From: Hypsibius dujardini
Taxonomy: Eukaryota; Tardigrada; Eutardigrada; Parachela; Hypsibiidae
Reading direction: 5' to 3'
Assembly (NCBI GenBank): GCA_001579985.1
Contig: LRSR01011305.1
Span: 1 to 64,000 of the forward strand
DNA length: 64,000 bases
Positions within the stretch are counted from its first letter, which is position 1, and every line of letters begins with the position of its first letter. A program made the translations under genes and the position numbers. Below, piece by piece: positions 36,398 to 49,034 of this stretch. A model generated the notes under the pieces. The model had not been told where the DNA came from, did no database searches, and saw only the letters and a list, made by a program, of their open reading frames with translations.

Positions 36398-38115
36398 AAC
36401 TCCGTGTTTCAGTGTTGAGCGACCGATTAAACGTCCGTCCAAACACAACTCGTCCAAACTACCGCACCCATGTTGGCTCGTCAGGGCGTCTCAACATCCA
36501 TCAAAACCCATCAAAATGTATCTTAAAGATGTGATAATACTGCTTCAGTGTCGGACTAAAACTGCATAAATCCAGAAAGGATTCCGAGTAACTGTAGGAT
36601 TTTATCTGTATATACGTAGTAGGCTGACTGGGATTGGATTACGACGGTACGTTCGTTCCCTTGGGAAGATAATTGGATTTTCCTGTTTATCACCTGTCAG
36701 GCGCTCTGGTTTCGGTTTCCGCACTTCACCGTCAATAAGGCAATTAACAGTCGAAATGTGGGTTGGTCAATAACCCCTTATTAACTGAGCACGTCGATAA
36801 AGCAAACAATTCTCAATACCTCGTATTAGAAACTGAAATAGCATCACTATCCAATAATTGGATGCTCCATTCTTTATCACTGATTTAACTTTTTCCAGTT
36901 TGTCCGAATTCAGTTCTTTCGGTCTTAAAATTTAGGATGAGTATTTTTTCATTCCACACTCAAAAGACACGAAGGTGTCGAAAAATTGTAGATCACACGG
37001 CACCGAATATAAAGAGCTACGCAATCCACAACATCAATATTAGAAATAGTTCAACCGTCAGTAAACAGGGTGAAAAAAGGGTCTCACGAAAGGGTATAGA
37101 GGAAGGAATCCGCAAAGAACGCGGCATTGTCTGGGCTGAGGGCCAAGTCTGCTTGGTAGTTTACTATACCGTTGTCCTTCGCGGCAACGCTAAAGCTAGT
37201 AAAACGGAAAGCGAAAACCGTTTAAAGACAATGCTGGCATTCACGCGCCGCTGAATTGGTGGGTTGCCTGTTCGTTTTCCGAATACATTTATTTAGAAGT
37301 ATCCATCTACACTTGTTTGGACAAAATATTTTATTAGATGGAACAAGAGTTGCGAGGAAAAAACATACATTTCTGCCCAGGGCCACTCGGCGGTTACTCT
37401 TTTAAATAAAGAGTAACTACGTAGGATATGCCGTTACCAGGCTCTACAGACATGGCAGGAGCCGCCACAACATTTTATTCCAATTGTTTGGCATACATAA
37501 ATAAAACCAATCAAGAAAGTTTTGATTAACAATTTTGATTAGGTGATCAGCCGGGCGTGTCGTCAAATGAAGGCGACCAGTGAATTTCGGAAATGTTAAT
37601 GCCTTTAGCCAAAGGAATGGAGAAATTAATCAACACACAATTGAATATTCAGCAGTTAGACAAGTAAAAGCGTAGTAAAATTAATATTGCACAATCCAAT
37701 TGGGTAAGTATGTTTTTCTGCTCCGCCAATATCAGTTTCGTCGGTGGATGTATGACTTGGCGACTAAAATATTTAACACGTACTAAGTACAATCACATTC
37801 TCTCCATCAAGCTAAATTCTAAAGCCGCAATTTACCCTCGCTCGGCGAGCGCCGTTCCCTTAACATCCTATCAGTCCATGGGGATTTCCAAAGGTGAAAA
37901 CCATCTTGAAGATGTACATGTTATTTTTGAGTGTGGAGGAAACACTCTTGTAACCGTAGAAAGCTCTGGGCGAAAGAGCTATTGCTCCTTAATATTACTA
38001 CCATTAACTTACGTTATCTTTTTGATAGGCAGAAAAAAAATTGTCGTTACTGTGCCCAATACCCTTCCGGGAAGGTTGTTTAAGGATGCTGTCAGAAAAA
38101 GCATTATCCTGGAAA
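36398..38115. other. No gene recognised
   Basis: Intergenic, AT-rich. Plus-strand frames at 36,937-37,254 and 37,710-38,115 have no recognisable domain and no splice link to the receptor fragment that follows. Confidence 0.5.
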
Positions 38116-39512
38116 ATGACAACTGGTTTGACTTTTGCAATGCTATATCGGAGATGTGGTGCGGGTACACTGGACATTGAAGTCATTATACCGGCTCTAG
38201 TGAGCACCAAAGTAATGGGTGCATTGCGGTTCGTTGGCCCGGCCTTTCAGACAGCACTGGAGGAGGTGAAACGCGATTATCCGTCCCTTAATATGTCGCA
38301 AACATTCGTTATTACAACCGACAATGTGGAAGAGGTAGAGAACACCTGTAGGGAATCTGGCGATAATGAGATTGCAGAATATTATTATACTCAGCGACGA
38401 AACCATCTCACCGATGGACAAGACTGCTGGACGTTGTTTATCCTATCAGATTTGTGGACCCATCTTTTTTTTAACAATTGTAGTATAAGGCGCTTAACAC
38501 CGTTCATGTTTCATACGCGAATGCATTTCTGGCAGGTTGTACCAACAGCATCGCGGGACAGCAAGAATTCGCTAACGGTGAGAACAAGGTGTTAATGACA
38601 AGGTAAATTAATGGTCAAATTTTTCCCTGGCAAAGATCTTTGTTGCTTTATGTGTGCCAGGGAGTGGAATTTGGCCTGTGTCCTTTCTGAAGTGGACCAG
38701 ATCTCTCACCAAATAGAATACTCTTACCTTTTCGACTTGTCGACTTTTTCCCCTTTTGACTTTTTAAACGGTTGATTGAAGCAGTAAGTCGATTTTCACT
38801 TCAGTTGTGGTTCTTGTACTTTGCAAAGTTCCAGTCAGAAGTAAAAAATGTGCCGCAATACAATAGAGACAGGGCAACCGACCTGGCTATTCAACCTAGA
38901 GATAAGCCGTCCGAAGTTGAAATCAAATTCCTTTACTACTTGCAGTAGCATCACCAGCGCCTATCAAACCGATAAATCATCATTTCCAACTCTGCTCTCC
39001 AGCGTCATTACGCAGTCGTCTCCCATCTTCCTAGCCACGTTCATGAAACTAATACAGCTCTACCAGTGGGACCATGTGACAATCGTCACAGAGATTGGTG
39101 GCATTAACAGGGCTTATGAATCAGTTGCGCAAGGCATTTATCGTTTGCTTTCAAGCGCCACACCGCAAATTCCAGTGACCTTCGTGCCTGTTAGTCTGAC
39201 CGGGCCGGTCAGTAGCAGTGTCCTGAACAATATACTAGACCGGTTTGCGGCCTCTAGTCGAGGTAAGCTGTCCAAAAGATTGCGACAAATGGCATAGAGT
39301 TCCGTTTCGATTGCCAAAGTCATGACAGCTCTTTTCTCGCAATTGCAGTCATGATCCTTGTAGCAGACTCGCTACCGGCCAATAAATTATTGGTAAACTT
39401 ATTTTGCTCCTCTTGACATTCGCGTGAGTTACTCATATGCCTTTGGTTGTGGAAACTATTTTATTTCTGATAGATCCAAACCGGAGTGAAGGGATACTGA
39501 CGGATCATATAT
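38116..39512 (+). pseudogene. Decayed ANF-receptor-domain gene, exons 1-5 only
   Basis: Five segments align with exons 1-5 of the ANF-receptor genes at 20.3 and 54-61 kb: 38,116-38,449, 38,536-38,602, 38,946-39,262, 39,349-39,392 and 39,474-39,512. Exons 2-4 have correct splice sites and matching phases (2, 1, 0), and exon 4 is 44 bp, as in both intact genes. Exon 1 carries VGPAFQTALEEVKRDYPSLN but its expected donor reads CAG|ATTTGT, consistent with loss of the GT by one G-to-A change. Exon 5 contains an in-frame TGA and its expected donor is GA. No counterpart of exons 6-12 was found in the next 2.5 kb. It is most likely a pseudogene truncated on its 3' side; a shortened working gene is less likely. 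Confidence 0.75.
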
Positions 39513-42155
39513 GAGTTTTGCTTTTTGGTGTAATATTTAGAAGATGTGCTTTACACTTTGGCATGTTCCATATCATACTTTGCAAAATTTTATAAAAAAA
39601 CTGCTGGTGTGTATATAGTTTTCTTCGAACGGTTGCCAGCAAGACTACAGGTAAAAAATTCAACGCAAACGATATTTTAAAATAATGGAGTAATATTCCC
39701 GTGTGTTTGCGAGAGTGCTGATTACGGAGATGGGCAAACAACCCGTAGAAAAGCCGTCGCTATTTTTCCGAGGTAAATACTTGCCCTGCAAAATCACGGT
39801 GTTGGTTCGGGCGGAGAAAAATTTCAGGCCATGAGAGAAATGCGGCAAGTTTACGACTGGGGATGCGGGGAAACAGTAGGGTTTCCAGCCTTTTGCGGGA
39901 AGTAGCCGGCAATTTCGAGCCTCAACTTCGCACTGGGTATAAATCCAAATCCCCTTAAACTTTATTTAAGGTTTTGAACTATTACGTGCAGTGGCGTTCC
40001 GAGCTCCGGCCGGAGAGAGGGGCAATTTCATGTCCCCGGGCTTCGATTTTTTTGTTGGTTAAAAAATTACTCTAGAGTAAAAAATGGAATGCACCATGCA
40101 ATATTATTATTTAAATTTATAAAACTAAATCAATTAATACAGTGCGTTACTGATAGTCGGCTACTCACAGCTATTCCACAAATCAATTCAAGCGGTTTTG
40201 GGACTAATCTACCAAATTCAGCCATGGTGGCAAGTGGCAACCGACGTGCCTGAAAGTTTGTTGATTATACTACTGTAATCCTGCTATTAACGTAACGGAT
40301 TCCCACAGGGGACACCAGAGAAAAAACTCCGAAAAATAAACGACCAACTGGGCGTATGAAATCATCCACACCCAAACGCCCCAGTTGAAGAACGTCGTCG
40401 GCAACACGAGCAAGAAGGAAACAGACGGGAAGCAATGGTAGCGTTCAGGTTGCTAGCTATGGAGATCGGTATCACTAACAGAAGGTACAGGGGTCAGAGC
40501 GACAGGCCAAATAATCTCGCAACCATAATTATTCTTTTAGGATGGAAAGATTTCAGGCAAGATAATTCCGATACAACCCAAACTGAACGTCAGTCGCTTC
40601 TGTTTCCAAATGATTATCCATTCAACGAGTTCATCTAATTATATAGGTTCCACTCTGGACATTACAATTGCGGAGGTCTTCTACCACCCAGGAAATATTC
40701 ATCCACGCCAGTTCTCGAAAATGTTGCACACAAAGGTCACCCTGCGCGTAATCCTACCATGTTTCCAGCTTGTTTCCAGCCTTGTCCAGGCTGACTAAAT
40801 CAGGCTGTAACTTGCAGTGAATCAAACTAAAATGCTCCATGCAATTCAGCCTGGAATTGAGCCCGGATTCCAGGCTCGATTCTCAGGCTGATTTCCGGCC
40901 TAAAAAAATAGGGCTTCTTTTCTTTTCTGGCCAATCAGGTTCGAGCTCTCCGACCAATCACAAATTTTTGCACAAATTTTTCACCAAGCAACTTACTCAG
41001 ATTTCGTTTTCTCAGAAAGTTAGCATGACCATTGAACGAAACAAGATAGAAAAGAGATAACTATCGACGAAACCGGAAAATCTTTTGATGAAACAGGGAA
41101 TTGACATTCTGTCGGGTCGACACCTGCAAAGAAGACATCGGAACGGTTGAAGTTGAAAAAAAATTCGCAATAAAAAATGTAACATAATAATTCAAGTTTG
41201 TCCAAGAACCAAGAACTAATTAACGATTAAGCGACCTCAAAAACTCCACAATCCCACAGCTTTTTGTTCGAAATCGTCCCGCGCCAGGCGCTGTAAGGTA
41301 AAAAAGTAAGCTTTATTGGCGAAATCCCTCTAGATTGTGGCAGATGATTATGATTAGTGCTACATTAATACGACAGACTTACCAATTGAGATCTCAAGTT
41401 AGTTAACAAGTTTCCTTCTCACTCCTGAGCCGAAGAAACGTATTAGTCAAAGTACTGAGACAAATTTACGAAGACTAAAATTTGACGAAATCTCGCGCGC
41501 AAGCGCAGGTGCAAAAACATGGAGTGGAAATATCCCGTTCAAACAAAATGGAAAATGGAGGAACTCAACTGACATTGCAGGTGAATTGCGGTATGTGGGC
41601 GTATCTAGCCTGGAGTTTCTTCTACATGTTAAGCCTGGAAAATAGGCTCGACAAAGCCGGCTTTGGGCCAGCCTGTTTACAGGATGTATATTGGCTAGTA
41701 TTTCTGGCTGACCCAATACTCGATAAATTTCGGCTATGCCTGGCGTTTTAAGCCTGGAAACAGCCTTACCCTAGAGAACAGGGTTACGATTACGCGTAGG
41801 TTAGTAACAGCATATCGTTGCATCTAAGGTAAACAATGGGGAAAGTAATGTCCTTATTCGGTAGGTAATTATTGAAAACACGATCGTATTGCGACTGCGA
41901 TGCACTCGTGTTGCATTCCCGGTCACAAAAAAGCTACTAACAAAGGGTGAAAAAAAGGTTATGAATTGCTCGTGCGGTGAGTATTGAATCGCAACTTAAG
42001 CGATGCTCGTATTCTGCACTGTGAAGTATGAAGAATGCACCATAAAAATACGCAACCAAACTTTGAAAGTTAAGCTTTCCAACGAAACAAACCAAATGAA
42101 CGGCATTCTGCAAATCCCAATCGATAGGCTATTCTAATCGCTGTGGTGGCAGTGC
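39513..42155. other. No gene recognised
   Basis: Intergenic. Several (TTTCC)AGCCTGG or CCAGGCTGGAAA-type short motifs cluster at 40,765-40,900 and 41,610-41,770, like those at 20,920, 21,525 and 29,115; they look like scraps of one dispersed repeat. No exon was supported. Confidence 0.45.
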
Positions 42156-43403
42156 TTAGCCGGTAGCAACGTGGGACGCCACCGACTGCACAGCTCGAAT
42201 GGCTAATCCCAGTTGCGCCGTGACCTCTCTGCGGACGTCCTTCAAAAATACCAAGAACACCACTGGATCGGCTAACAGCAAGATCACCGGCAAAAACTCG
42301 GTGATTTGAAACACATCCACGGCGAGAGGGGATCGATACTCCAGTGCGGAGATCAGTAACGCTGTCGTGACTGTCACGGGTAGCCAGCACACTATTTGTA
42401 GGCAGACAAACCACAGCACCATCCGGAGTTGGTTGGAGGCTTGTTTCTTGCTTTTGGTCGCCGCGATGGTGCTGACAGAGTACCGACTTACGGAGGCTTG
42501 ACCAGTCGGTCGGCCCGTGGAGGCTTCACCAGACTGTCCGACCGGGCCGATCCGAGGTCGCTGGACGCGTCCGTGACGAAACCAAAGTGTGAAGAGGAAC
42601 AGGGGATAGGAGAGGAAGATTATGAGCTGAGGAATGTACATGGTGACAACTCGCACAAATACCTATAACAGCGAAACCTTTGTTGTTGACTGAGAAAGCA
42701 GCCTGTGTCTGTATATGTTTCCGTGTTCTGTGTCTGTGTCTGTGTCTGTGTCTGCACCTGTGTCTATGTCCCTATCTGCCTAAAAAACCTGATAGTTAGG
42801 TAATGCCCAGGTGATACGGCAATCCATTCCCGCAGGTTTCACAATATAGTAGTCTGTCAAAAACAGTGGCAGGTACAAGGTCATCTGGAACGTGACCGCA
42901 AAAACTGCAGCCAATACGCCAAATTTGATCGTTTTCGTGCGATACCAGTTGGGTCGCAGCAGTGCCAGCCAGCGATCCAAACAAATCACCACATGCTGCA
43001 GCAACATCCACGACGCGGCAGTCCACTGTGTATACTTGGAGTAGGAACATGCCGCACGAGTTGTGAAATCTATAGCGCCAGGCAGGAGGTGCTTTTGTAG
43101 CTGTAGCGAGCCCAGCAGGATGCCACAGAAGACGTCCTCAATCAACAGGATGAAGAAGTGTACGTTGAATGGCTTCAGCAGGCCCGGGCGACGAATGTAG
43201 ACGAGAATGATGGATGCATTGATCAAGAAGGCCGCGACTTGCACGACCAATGATATGTATGCCAGAACAGTCAATGTCAGATGAACGGTCACGGTAGTAA
43301 CTAGTGCTTTCATGGTCGCGTTAAACAGTATTGTGGGCAGATAAGTTGTCTGGTTTGAGGATTGTGGCAAAACAAAACTTTTGTTGTAGCTTGTTAGATC
43401 CAT
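42156..43403 (-). CDS. Rhodopsin-type G-protein-coupled receptor, 2 exons, complete
   Basis: Exons 43,403-42,789 and 42,662-42,156 (minus) join in phase 0 across a 126-bp intron (TATCAG|GTTTTT, TGTTATAG|GTA) to 373 residues. Exon 1 carries three N-terminal sequons, TM1-TM4 and LDRWLALLRP, close to a true DRY motif. Exon 2 has TM5, a long third intracellular loop rich in G, S and T, TM6 with CWLP and TM7 with ADPVVF replacing NPxxY. Helix 7 groups it with the receptors at 6.5-9.3 kb and 1.1-1.4 kb. The start at 43,403 is chosen over an upstream non-ATG frame because of its AAAAATGG context and a TATA-like run about 40 bases upstream. The intron holds a TGTGTC repeat. Ligand unknown. Confidence 0.9.
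42726..42778. repeat. (TGTGTC)n microsatellite within a GPCR intron
   Basis: About eight imperfect copies of CTGTGT, inside the 126-bp intron of the two-exon GPCR; variation here could change intron length. Confidence 0.8.
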
Positions 43404-43434
43404 TTTTAGCAGACTAACAAATACCCACAAACTA

Positions 43435-43447
43435 CGTATATATTTAT
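43435..43447 (-). promoter_or_regulatory. Possible TATA box of the two-exon GPCR
   Basis: AATAAATATATACG on the minus strand lies about 32-45 bases before the chosen ATG. The region is AT-rich, so this could be chance. Confidence 0.35.
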
Positions 43448-46159
43448 TCGGGTGGCAGTAGTTTAAACACAGAGTGTTTTATTTGAGAATCATGTCTAAC
43501 TGAAGGAATGACCTGACTCAGAAGAATATCACTGACATCGCACAAAGGATCGCACTATGGTTTGAACATATAGGGAGGCTTGTCATTATTAATAAAACGG
43601 AGTGCGTCACAGTTCAACTGTCAAGAATGGTGTCACTCTTTGTTCTGAAGTGCGAAGACTTCCGCGAACTGTGTATGTGGTGATTCCAGAAGAATAATGG
43701 GTTGTTTGGTTCGACCGCGATTAACGATCGGGTGAACTTTCACAGACGATTTTGTGTAGGGGTATTTTTGAGGCCGAACCCTTGTTGATTGACCTCTGCG
43801 GTTTCCCCGGTGGGAAATCATCGAACACTAGATGTCGAAGTTGAAGAGCAAACAATTCCTTTTATGTGGCGCTCTAAGTATCGTATATGAAGGCATAACG
43901 TCTGAATTAGTTGGTGCTGCTCCCTGTCAAAGCAACTATAATGCTGTGAAAGCGTTTCAGTGTGGGGATTTCCTTAAAGTGGCATTTGTTTGGTACGCCG
44001 CAGTGCTTCACGATCACATCTCTTGAAGTTCCGACATTCTGGTAGTGGAAACAAAGCCAGGAAAAGAGCAAATTTTCTATATATGAACGCTAGACATGAA
44101 ATATTATAGACAAAATTCCCACTAAAAATTCACGGTAGCCAGCATTGCTGGGTGAGTACCTCCAAACATTGTTCTTAGTTGAGTTGAACTGAGTTATGGT
44201 TAATCCCGAGGTCGAGTTAAATCCTAATATGAGCAACGCACTTGTTCAAGATCAAAAAAACCAGCTTGTGTTGAGCTTGGAATAAACAATGAGGTCGCGG
44301 CATTTCCCAAATAGTGACACTTCGCCAGGAATGTCTTTACATTCTGGCCAACAGAAACAGTACATGATTAATAAAATGTTTGGTGCTCTTGACCCCAAAA
44401 AAATGAGATTCAGCAAGATCTTTCAGAAAAGATCTATTCGTTAGGTGCTACACTATAACTTTAGATCTAGTTTTCGACAATATTCATGAGGTATATTGTG
44501 TAAATTTGAAAGTCGCCAATGGAATACTATTGACATTTACTTACCATTAGATTTTTCTCAATAAATTCTTGAAAATGAGAAAAAAAATCGAATATGTTTT
44601 TACAGAGTAACAAAACAGCTGAATGCACTAGTCTTTGCGAAAAAAACCATTGGCTGATAACCATGTACAACGGCCACTGCATCGTTTTTAAACTTCTCTC
44701 AAAAGGATCCGCACACAGAATTTATCTCAACCCGGGTTTTGAATATCGTCTGTGCCTTTATCTGCGTCTCTTTCTTTCTATATGTCTGCGTTTGTTTCTG
44801 TGCCTGTCTTTGTCCCTGTGTCTGTGTCTTTGTCCGCTCTGTGCCCATGCCTATGTGTGCTTGTGCCTGCGTTTGTGTGTCTGTGCCTGTGCTTATGTCT
44901 GTGTCTGTGTCTATGTCTGTGTCTGTGTCTGTGTCTGTGTCTGTGTCTGTGTCTGTGTCTGTGTCTGTGTCTGTGTGTGTTTGTGTGTGTGTCCTGGTAG
45001 CGGTCTCAGTCTGTGCCTGCGTCTGTGTTTGTCACTCCGTGTTTTCTGTATCTTTGAAATCGCTTGAAACTGTCCTAATGCTCTATCAATTTCCAGAAAA
45101 AATGCTGCAGATAATTTTGTCCAGGAAACCAGAGCCACTTTAGCGCTAGAGTTTGCCTTTAGACAGTGCCAGCGGTATATATCACGAAGTTATTGACTAG
45201 ACAGCTAAGCAAAAATATACATTTTTTCAAGGTTCCCGTACAACACAGAAAGAAATATCAGTGCATGTGCAGATTTTGGAAATAAAGTTGTTTGGATCTG
45301 TTCACTTGCCATCGCTCTGGAGTTCTGGAAAGCCCAATTGCGAGAGGCCGGCGAGCAGTACCTCAAGCATACCACGACAAAACCAATCTGTACTGTAGTT
45401 ACATCATCTACATGTTTTAAATAATCTTCAGGTTTTAAAGAGCCAAAAAAATCTTTTAATTTAAACTTGCCTTATTTCACTGAAATATACTGTTTTAAAT
45501 AAATCAACCAGTGGGAAATGTGTTTTCTTTAATTGTGATATATTTATATTGCAAACTTTGTGAAAGTAATAAAAATTAGGTTAGGCAATGGCTCCGACAT
45601 ACCCATTTGTGGATGCCTGGAAGCTCGCATCTAAGCGAGAGTACAACTACAGGGTGATTCACTACCACGTGGACACGCGCGATCGGTTGTCAGAGGAACT
45701 GTGCGCAATTGATCATGTCCTTGTGGTTAGCTTAAACGAAGGTGATTCAATTTAGGAAAAGTTAGCGTTTCAAACTATTAGGAAAAAGCAGTCAGCCACT
45801 CCACGCAGCTCTACCCAGAAAAGGTGACTATTTTATTTTCCTCGGACGAAAAAAGTATTCTTCTTGGTCACTGTGATTGCTCTTCCTATGCACTTTTTCA
45901 AACTTTCCTAAACGTTTGTCGATGGCCTATTAAAAAAGTAACAATTCAGAGCCTAAATTATATCTTTATATATATATCTAAATAAATCTCCCTGATATGT
46001 GTTGTGGTGTGTTATTCCTCTATCGCTTTCAAGGTGCGTAGGTATTTGAATTTCGATTAAGGAGAACCCAGCGCTTGATTCGATTTAAACTTTTGGCCAT
46101 CTATGCAGACAGGTTGCTTTAGAGTTTTTTATTCGTTCAAGACAACCTTTTCCATAGTA
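43448..46159. other. No gene established
   Basis: Contains a long microsatellite (44,745-45,000). Bases 45,588-45,741 form an exon-like segment (ATG start, MAPTYPFVDAWKLASKREYN, donor GAAG|GTGATT) and 45,788-45,822 a possible mini-exon. They might be upstream parts of the GPCR pseudogene at 46.5 kb, but they encode no membrane helix, so the link is weak. Confidence 0.35.
44745..45000. repeat. (TGTCTG)n microsatellite
   Basis: Purest at about 44,905-44,975 with uninterrupted CTGTGT hexamers. Frames rich in C, V, L and S on both strands over this stretch are products of the repeat. Confidence 0.9.
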
Positions 46160-46330
46160 ATATATTGAGTTTACAATCTTTTGACCATCGCCAAAATTAT
46201 AAAAAACCCACGTGACGTCACTGGAAGCTCCGATTCCAATTTGAACCAGGTTTTCAGAATTTTAATTTCAACTCAATATACTCAACTCAATTGTTTTGGA
46301 CGAAAAAAACCTAAAGCAACCAGGTCTGGA
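46160..46330. mobile_element. Half copy of the TGACGTCA foldback family
   Basis: Contains GAGTTTACAATCTTTTGACC and CCCACGTGACGTCACTGGAA followed by GCTCC...CCAATTTGAACC, matching one arm of the elements at 25.3 and 59.9 kb. No opposing arm was found. Confidence 0.55.
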
Positions 46331-46514
46331 TATCTCGCCCGATTTTTTAAATGAAAATCAAGGGCCGGGTTCCCTTTGAGTCACAAGATAGTTTATCAAC
46401 TTATATTTGAATTTCGGTCCGATCTCTATCCAGTCTCGATCTTTACTCCCAAACTGGATAAAAACAACTTGAAGAACTATTTTTCTTTGCTGTCAACTCA
46501 TTAAAATCTTTCAG

Positions 46515-47024
46515 GTACATCTCAGCCGACGTCGTCGGGCGAAAGCAGTGGCGGAAATCTCCATGAAGCGAGTTAGTTCGAACGCCATTTCTGGCCCACC
46601 TGTACTCGTTCCAGCTGCTACGCCACCGGATAGTCGAAGCGCTGCCGTGACCAAAACAGTGATTGCCCTGTGTGTGCCCTTTGTAGTATCAGACTTGCCA
46701 TGGGTGATCTATCCAATGATGGCAAAAACAGACATAGCTCTGAACACGCCACCGGGTTAACGGTTGTCACGCTATTCTTGTTAGGTAGGCCATTACTGCC
46801 GCTGCTTTCTTCCGAGTAATTGGTGATCTTATATTGGTTTGTTTAATTTCATAGGGTGCGCCACAAGTCCGTGGTTGATTGTCCTGCTGACGCCGCCGTT
46901 GCGGAACCACCTGAAACGACAATTCGGTCGAATAGGCCTTCTAATCGGGAGAAACTTAAGGCTGTTTAAGTTTCCATCTAATCAATCGCCTCAAAACCAT
47001 CTATCTTCGCATGCCGTCGAGTAA
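46515..47024 (+). pseudogene. GPCR remnant, TM6-TM7 and tail
   Basis: Segments 46,515-46,784 and 46,855-47,024 resemble the last two exons of a rhodopsin-type receptor, separated by a 70-bp intron (TTAG|GTAGGC, TTTCATAG|GG). The first encodes a basic loop (LSRRRRAKAVAEISMKR) and TM6. The second, with the end of the first, encodes TM7 and a C-tail. Between TM6 and TM7 (about 46,718-46,770) the two halves are in different frames, so one frameshift interrupts it, and helices 1-5 were not found to the left. A broken gene copy is the simplest reading; a sequence error would also explain the shift. Confidence 0.6.
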
Positions 47025-47339
47025 GGTCGACTAGCTCTCATCCTTATATCTCAGGTTTGGAGCCCCATGCAGCGACTTCATTAGAGAATTTTCGGTGACG
47101 TTTCCATTTACCTCGTGAGCTCACAAAGCATATTACTGACACAGCGATGAAGAACTCTTTAAATATTATATAATCATTTAACCCTTCAAGAGACTTGGCA
47201 CCATTAAATTCCCTCTCACTGTTATTCTGTGTTTGTTAATGATTTCAAGACTAGTATGTGTTTCATTTATCATAGTGTATCCTCATTATGTATCCCATGT
47301 GCTTATTTCGACTGGCAATTCTTTCAGTGTCCATGTGGC

Positions 47340-48365
47340 AACTCAGTATATACTACTGGCGAGTTTTGATACAAAGCTTATAAATTGATGTGAAATATCG
47401 ATGTGGAATTGGTATTATGAAGTTCTAGGACTAACCTAATTGTTAGTGAGAAGCGAGTTAGGACATGACGCCTTCCGATAGCATGGAATTGGAATTATGG
47501 AGTTATTGTATAGGGATGATACTGTCAGGTTTAGGGATACTAGAGATCCTATTGTAATTGTAGTTATGGAGTTACGTAGATTTACATTACTATCGTTCGA
47601 GAACTATCGGTGGTGGAGGTTCTGATGGAGTTGGATTTATAAAACAATCGTATGACTAATAAAGATTTCCAAAAGTTCGTCACATATTCACAAAAATCGG
47701 GGATTACACTGTATACTACCATATGATAATTACTTCAATTTCAAACAATCCACGCAGAATCGTATTATTAAATTAGTATTAAACATGGCGCGTCTATGGC
47801 GTCTGTCGATACGCAAGCCACTTCTTAAGTAACGGCGGTCGCCAAAAAAAGCCGGTCCAACAGTTTAAATGCAGACAGCCCTTGACAGCATAGAAGAAGG
47901 TCTCTGGAATTGTTTGCGTTATTACCGAAAGTCTTCGCGTTATCTCTGAAATCGTGTGACCAGGTTTCACGACAAGCGTACTAGACTAGTTTACCCCTGA
48001 GTACCACCCAAACAAACTGCTGCCCTGGAACTTCTAGATGATTTTTTTAGTATATGTAACAGTCAAATAAGTGTTGGAGTTTTTGAAGGGATTCGAAATT
48101 GTATGGCGATGCGACCAAAGCTTTTTGAACGAGAGCCCCTATCCGTCTCCCGTTTGGGAAAGGGAGTCTCGTTCGAGGTTGAAGAGTTATGCCTCTGTTA
48201 GGAGTTATTGAGTTATTAAAGTTGTTGGAGTTACATGGCTGTGCCGGAGTGCTTTGAGTTAGGAGTTATGAAGTTATTGGAGTTGTTGGAGTCATGTGCC
48301 GGTGCCTAACCCACGGGGGTAAGGGTTTGGAGTTATGGAGTTATTAGAGTTGTTGAGTTGTCGGC
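47340..48365. repeat. Dispersed repeat rich in GAGTTATGGAGTTATT motifs
   Basis: Opens with TACTACTGGCGAGTTTTGAT and AAGCTTATAAATTGATG, the block also present at 10.47, 11.20 and (reversed) 35.28 kb, and continues with many imperfect copies of GGAGTTATGGAGTTATTGG to about 48,365. A reversed stretch of the same CATAACTCCATAA type lies at 53,180-53,280. Confidence 0.6.
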
Positions 48366-48609
48366 TGTAGGACATTCCGAGACTGATTCTTGTCATACAG
48401 TCTTGTGTTGTACTGCGGCAAACAAATAATCATTTTTTGTTGTTCACTACCGTATGTTATGCTGTCATTGTGGTTAAATAGCGATGAATGGATAGTTCTT
48501 GTTGTTTCTTGTATTGTTGGGTATTTAAAAATATTAGAGTCTCAACACCAGATTGCGTCCAAGTTGTCCGATTGGGAAGTTGTCTGATGAACTTGAGATT
48601 CCGGTCCAG

Positions 48610-48930
48610 GAGAGCATAAAGGGATAAGATTAACTCCTTAGACTATATGCTAAAGGCCCCTGGTCACCCACACACTGCCCCTGGAGCAGTCAAATATTAG
48701 AATAAACTCTATAGACTACATGATTAAAGCTCCTGGTCACCCATACACTGTTCTTGAAGCAGTGGATTAATGGAATAAAACTACTGGACTAAATGGTCAA
48801 GGTTCCTGACCGCCCTCATGCTGCCCCTACAGCAGTGGAATAATGGGATAAATCAACGGTGACGCAAAAAATGGTACTCGCCACAGTTAAACATGTAATA
48901 CTGGAATAAAAATAATGTAGCGAAATAGTC
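48610..48930. repeat. About four tandem copies of a ~65-bp satellite
   Basis: Units read approximately GGTCACCCACACACTGCCCC, then TGGAGCAGT, then GGAATAAA, then an ACTACATG(A/G)TTAA segment. The same family appears at 11,575-11,720. Confidence 0.7.
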
Positions 48931-49034
48931 TCACAAAACTTAACGGTTCATTCAGCGTCATCTTCATCATTGCCGCCTGAAGTTGACTCATCACTGGCAT
49001 CTCGAAATAAAAAAACGTTCCGATGCGTCGCCAA

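Noticed and set aside
44594-45143. Long cysteine/valine/leucine-rich frames
   Set aside because: They are translations of the TGTCTG microsatellite.
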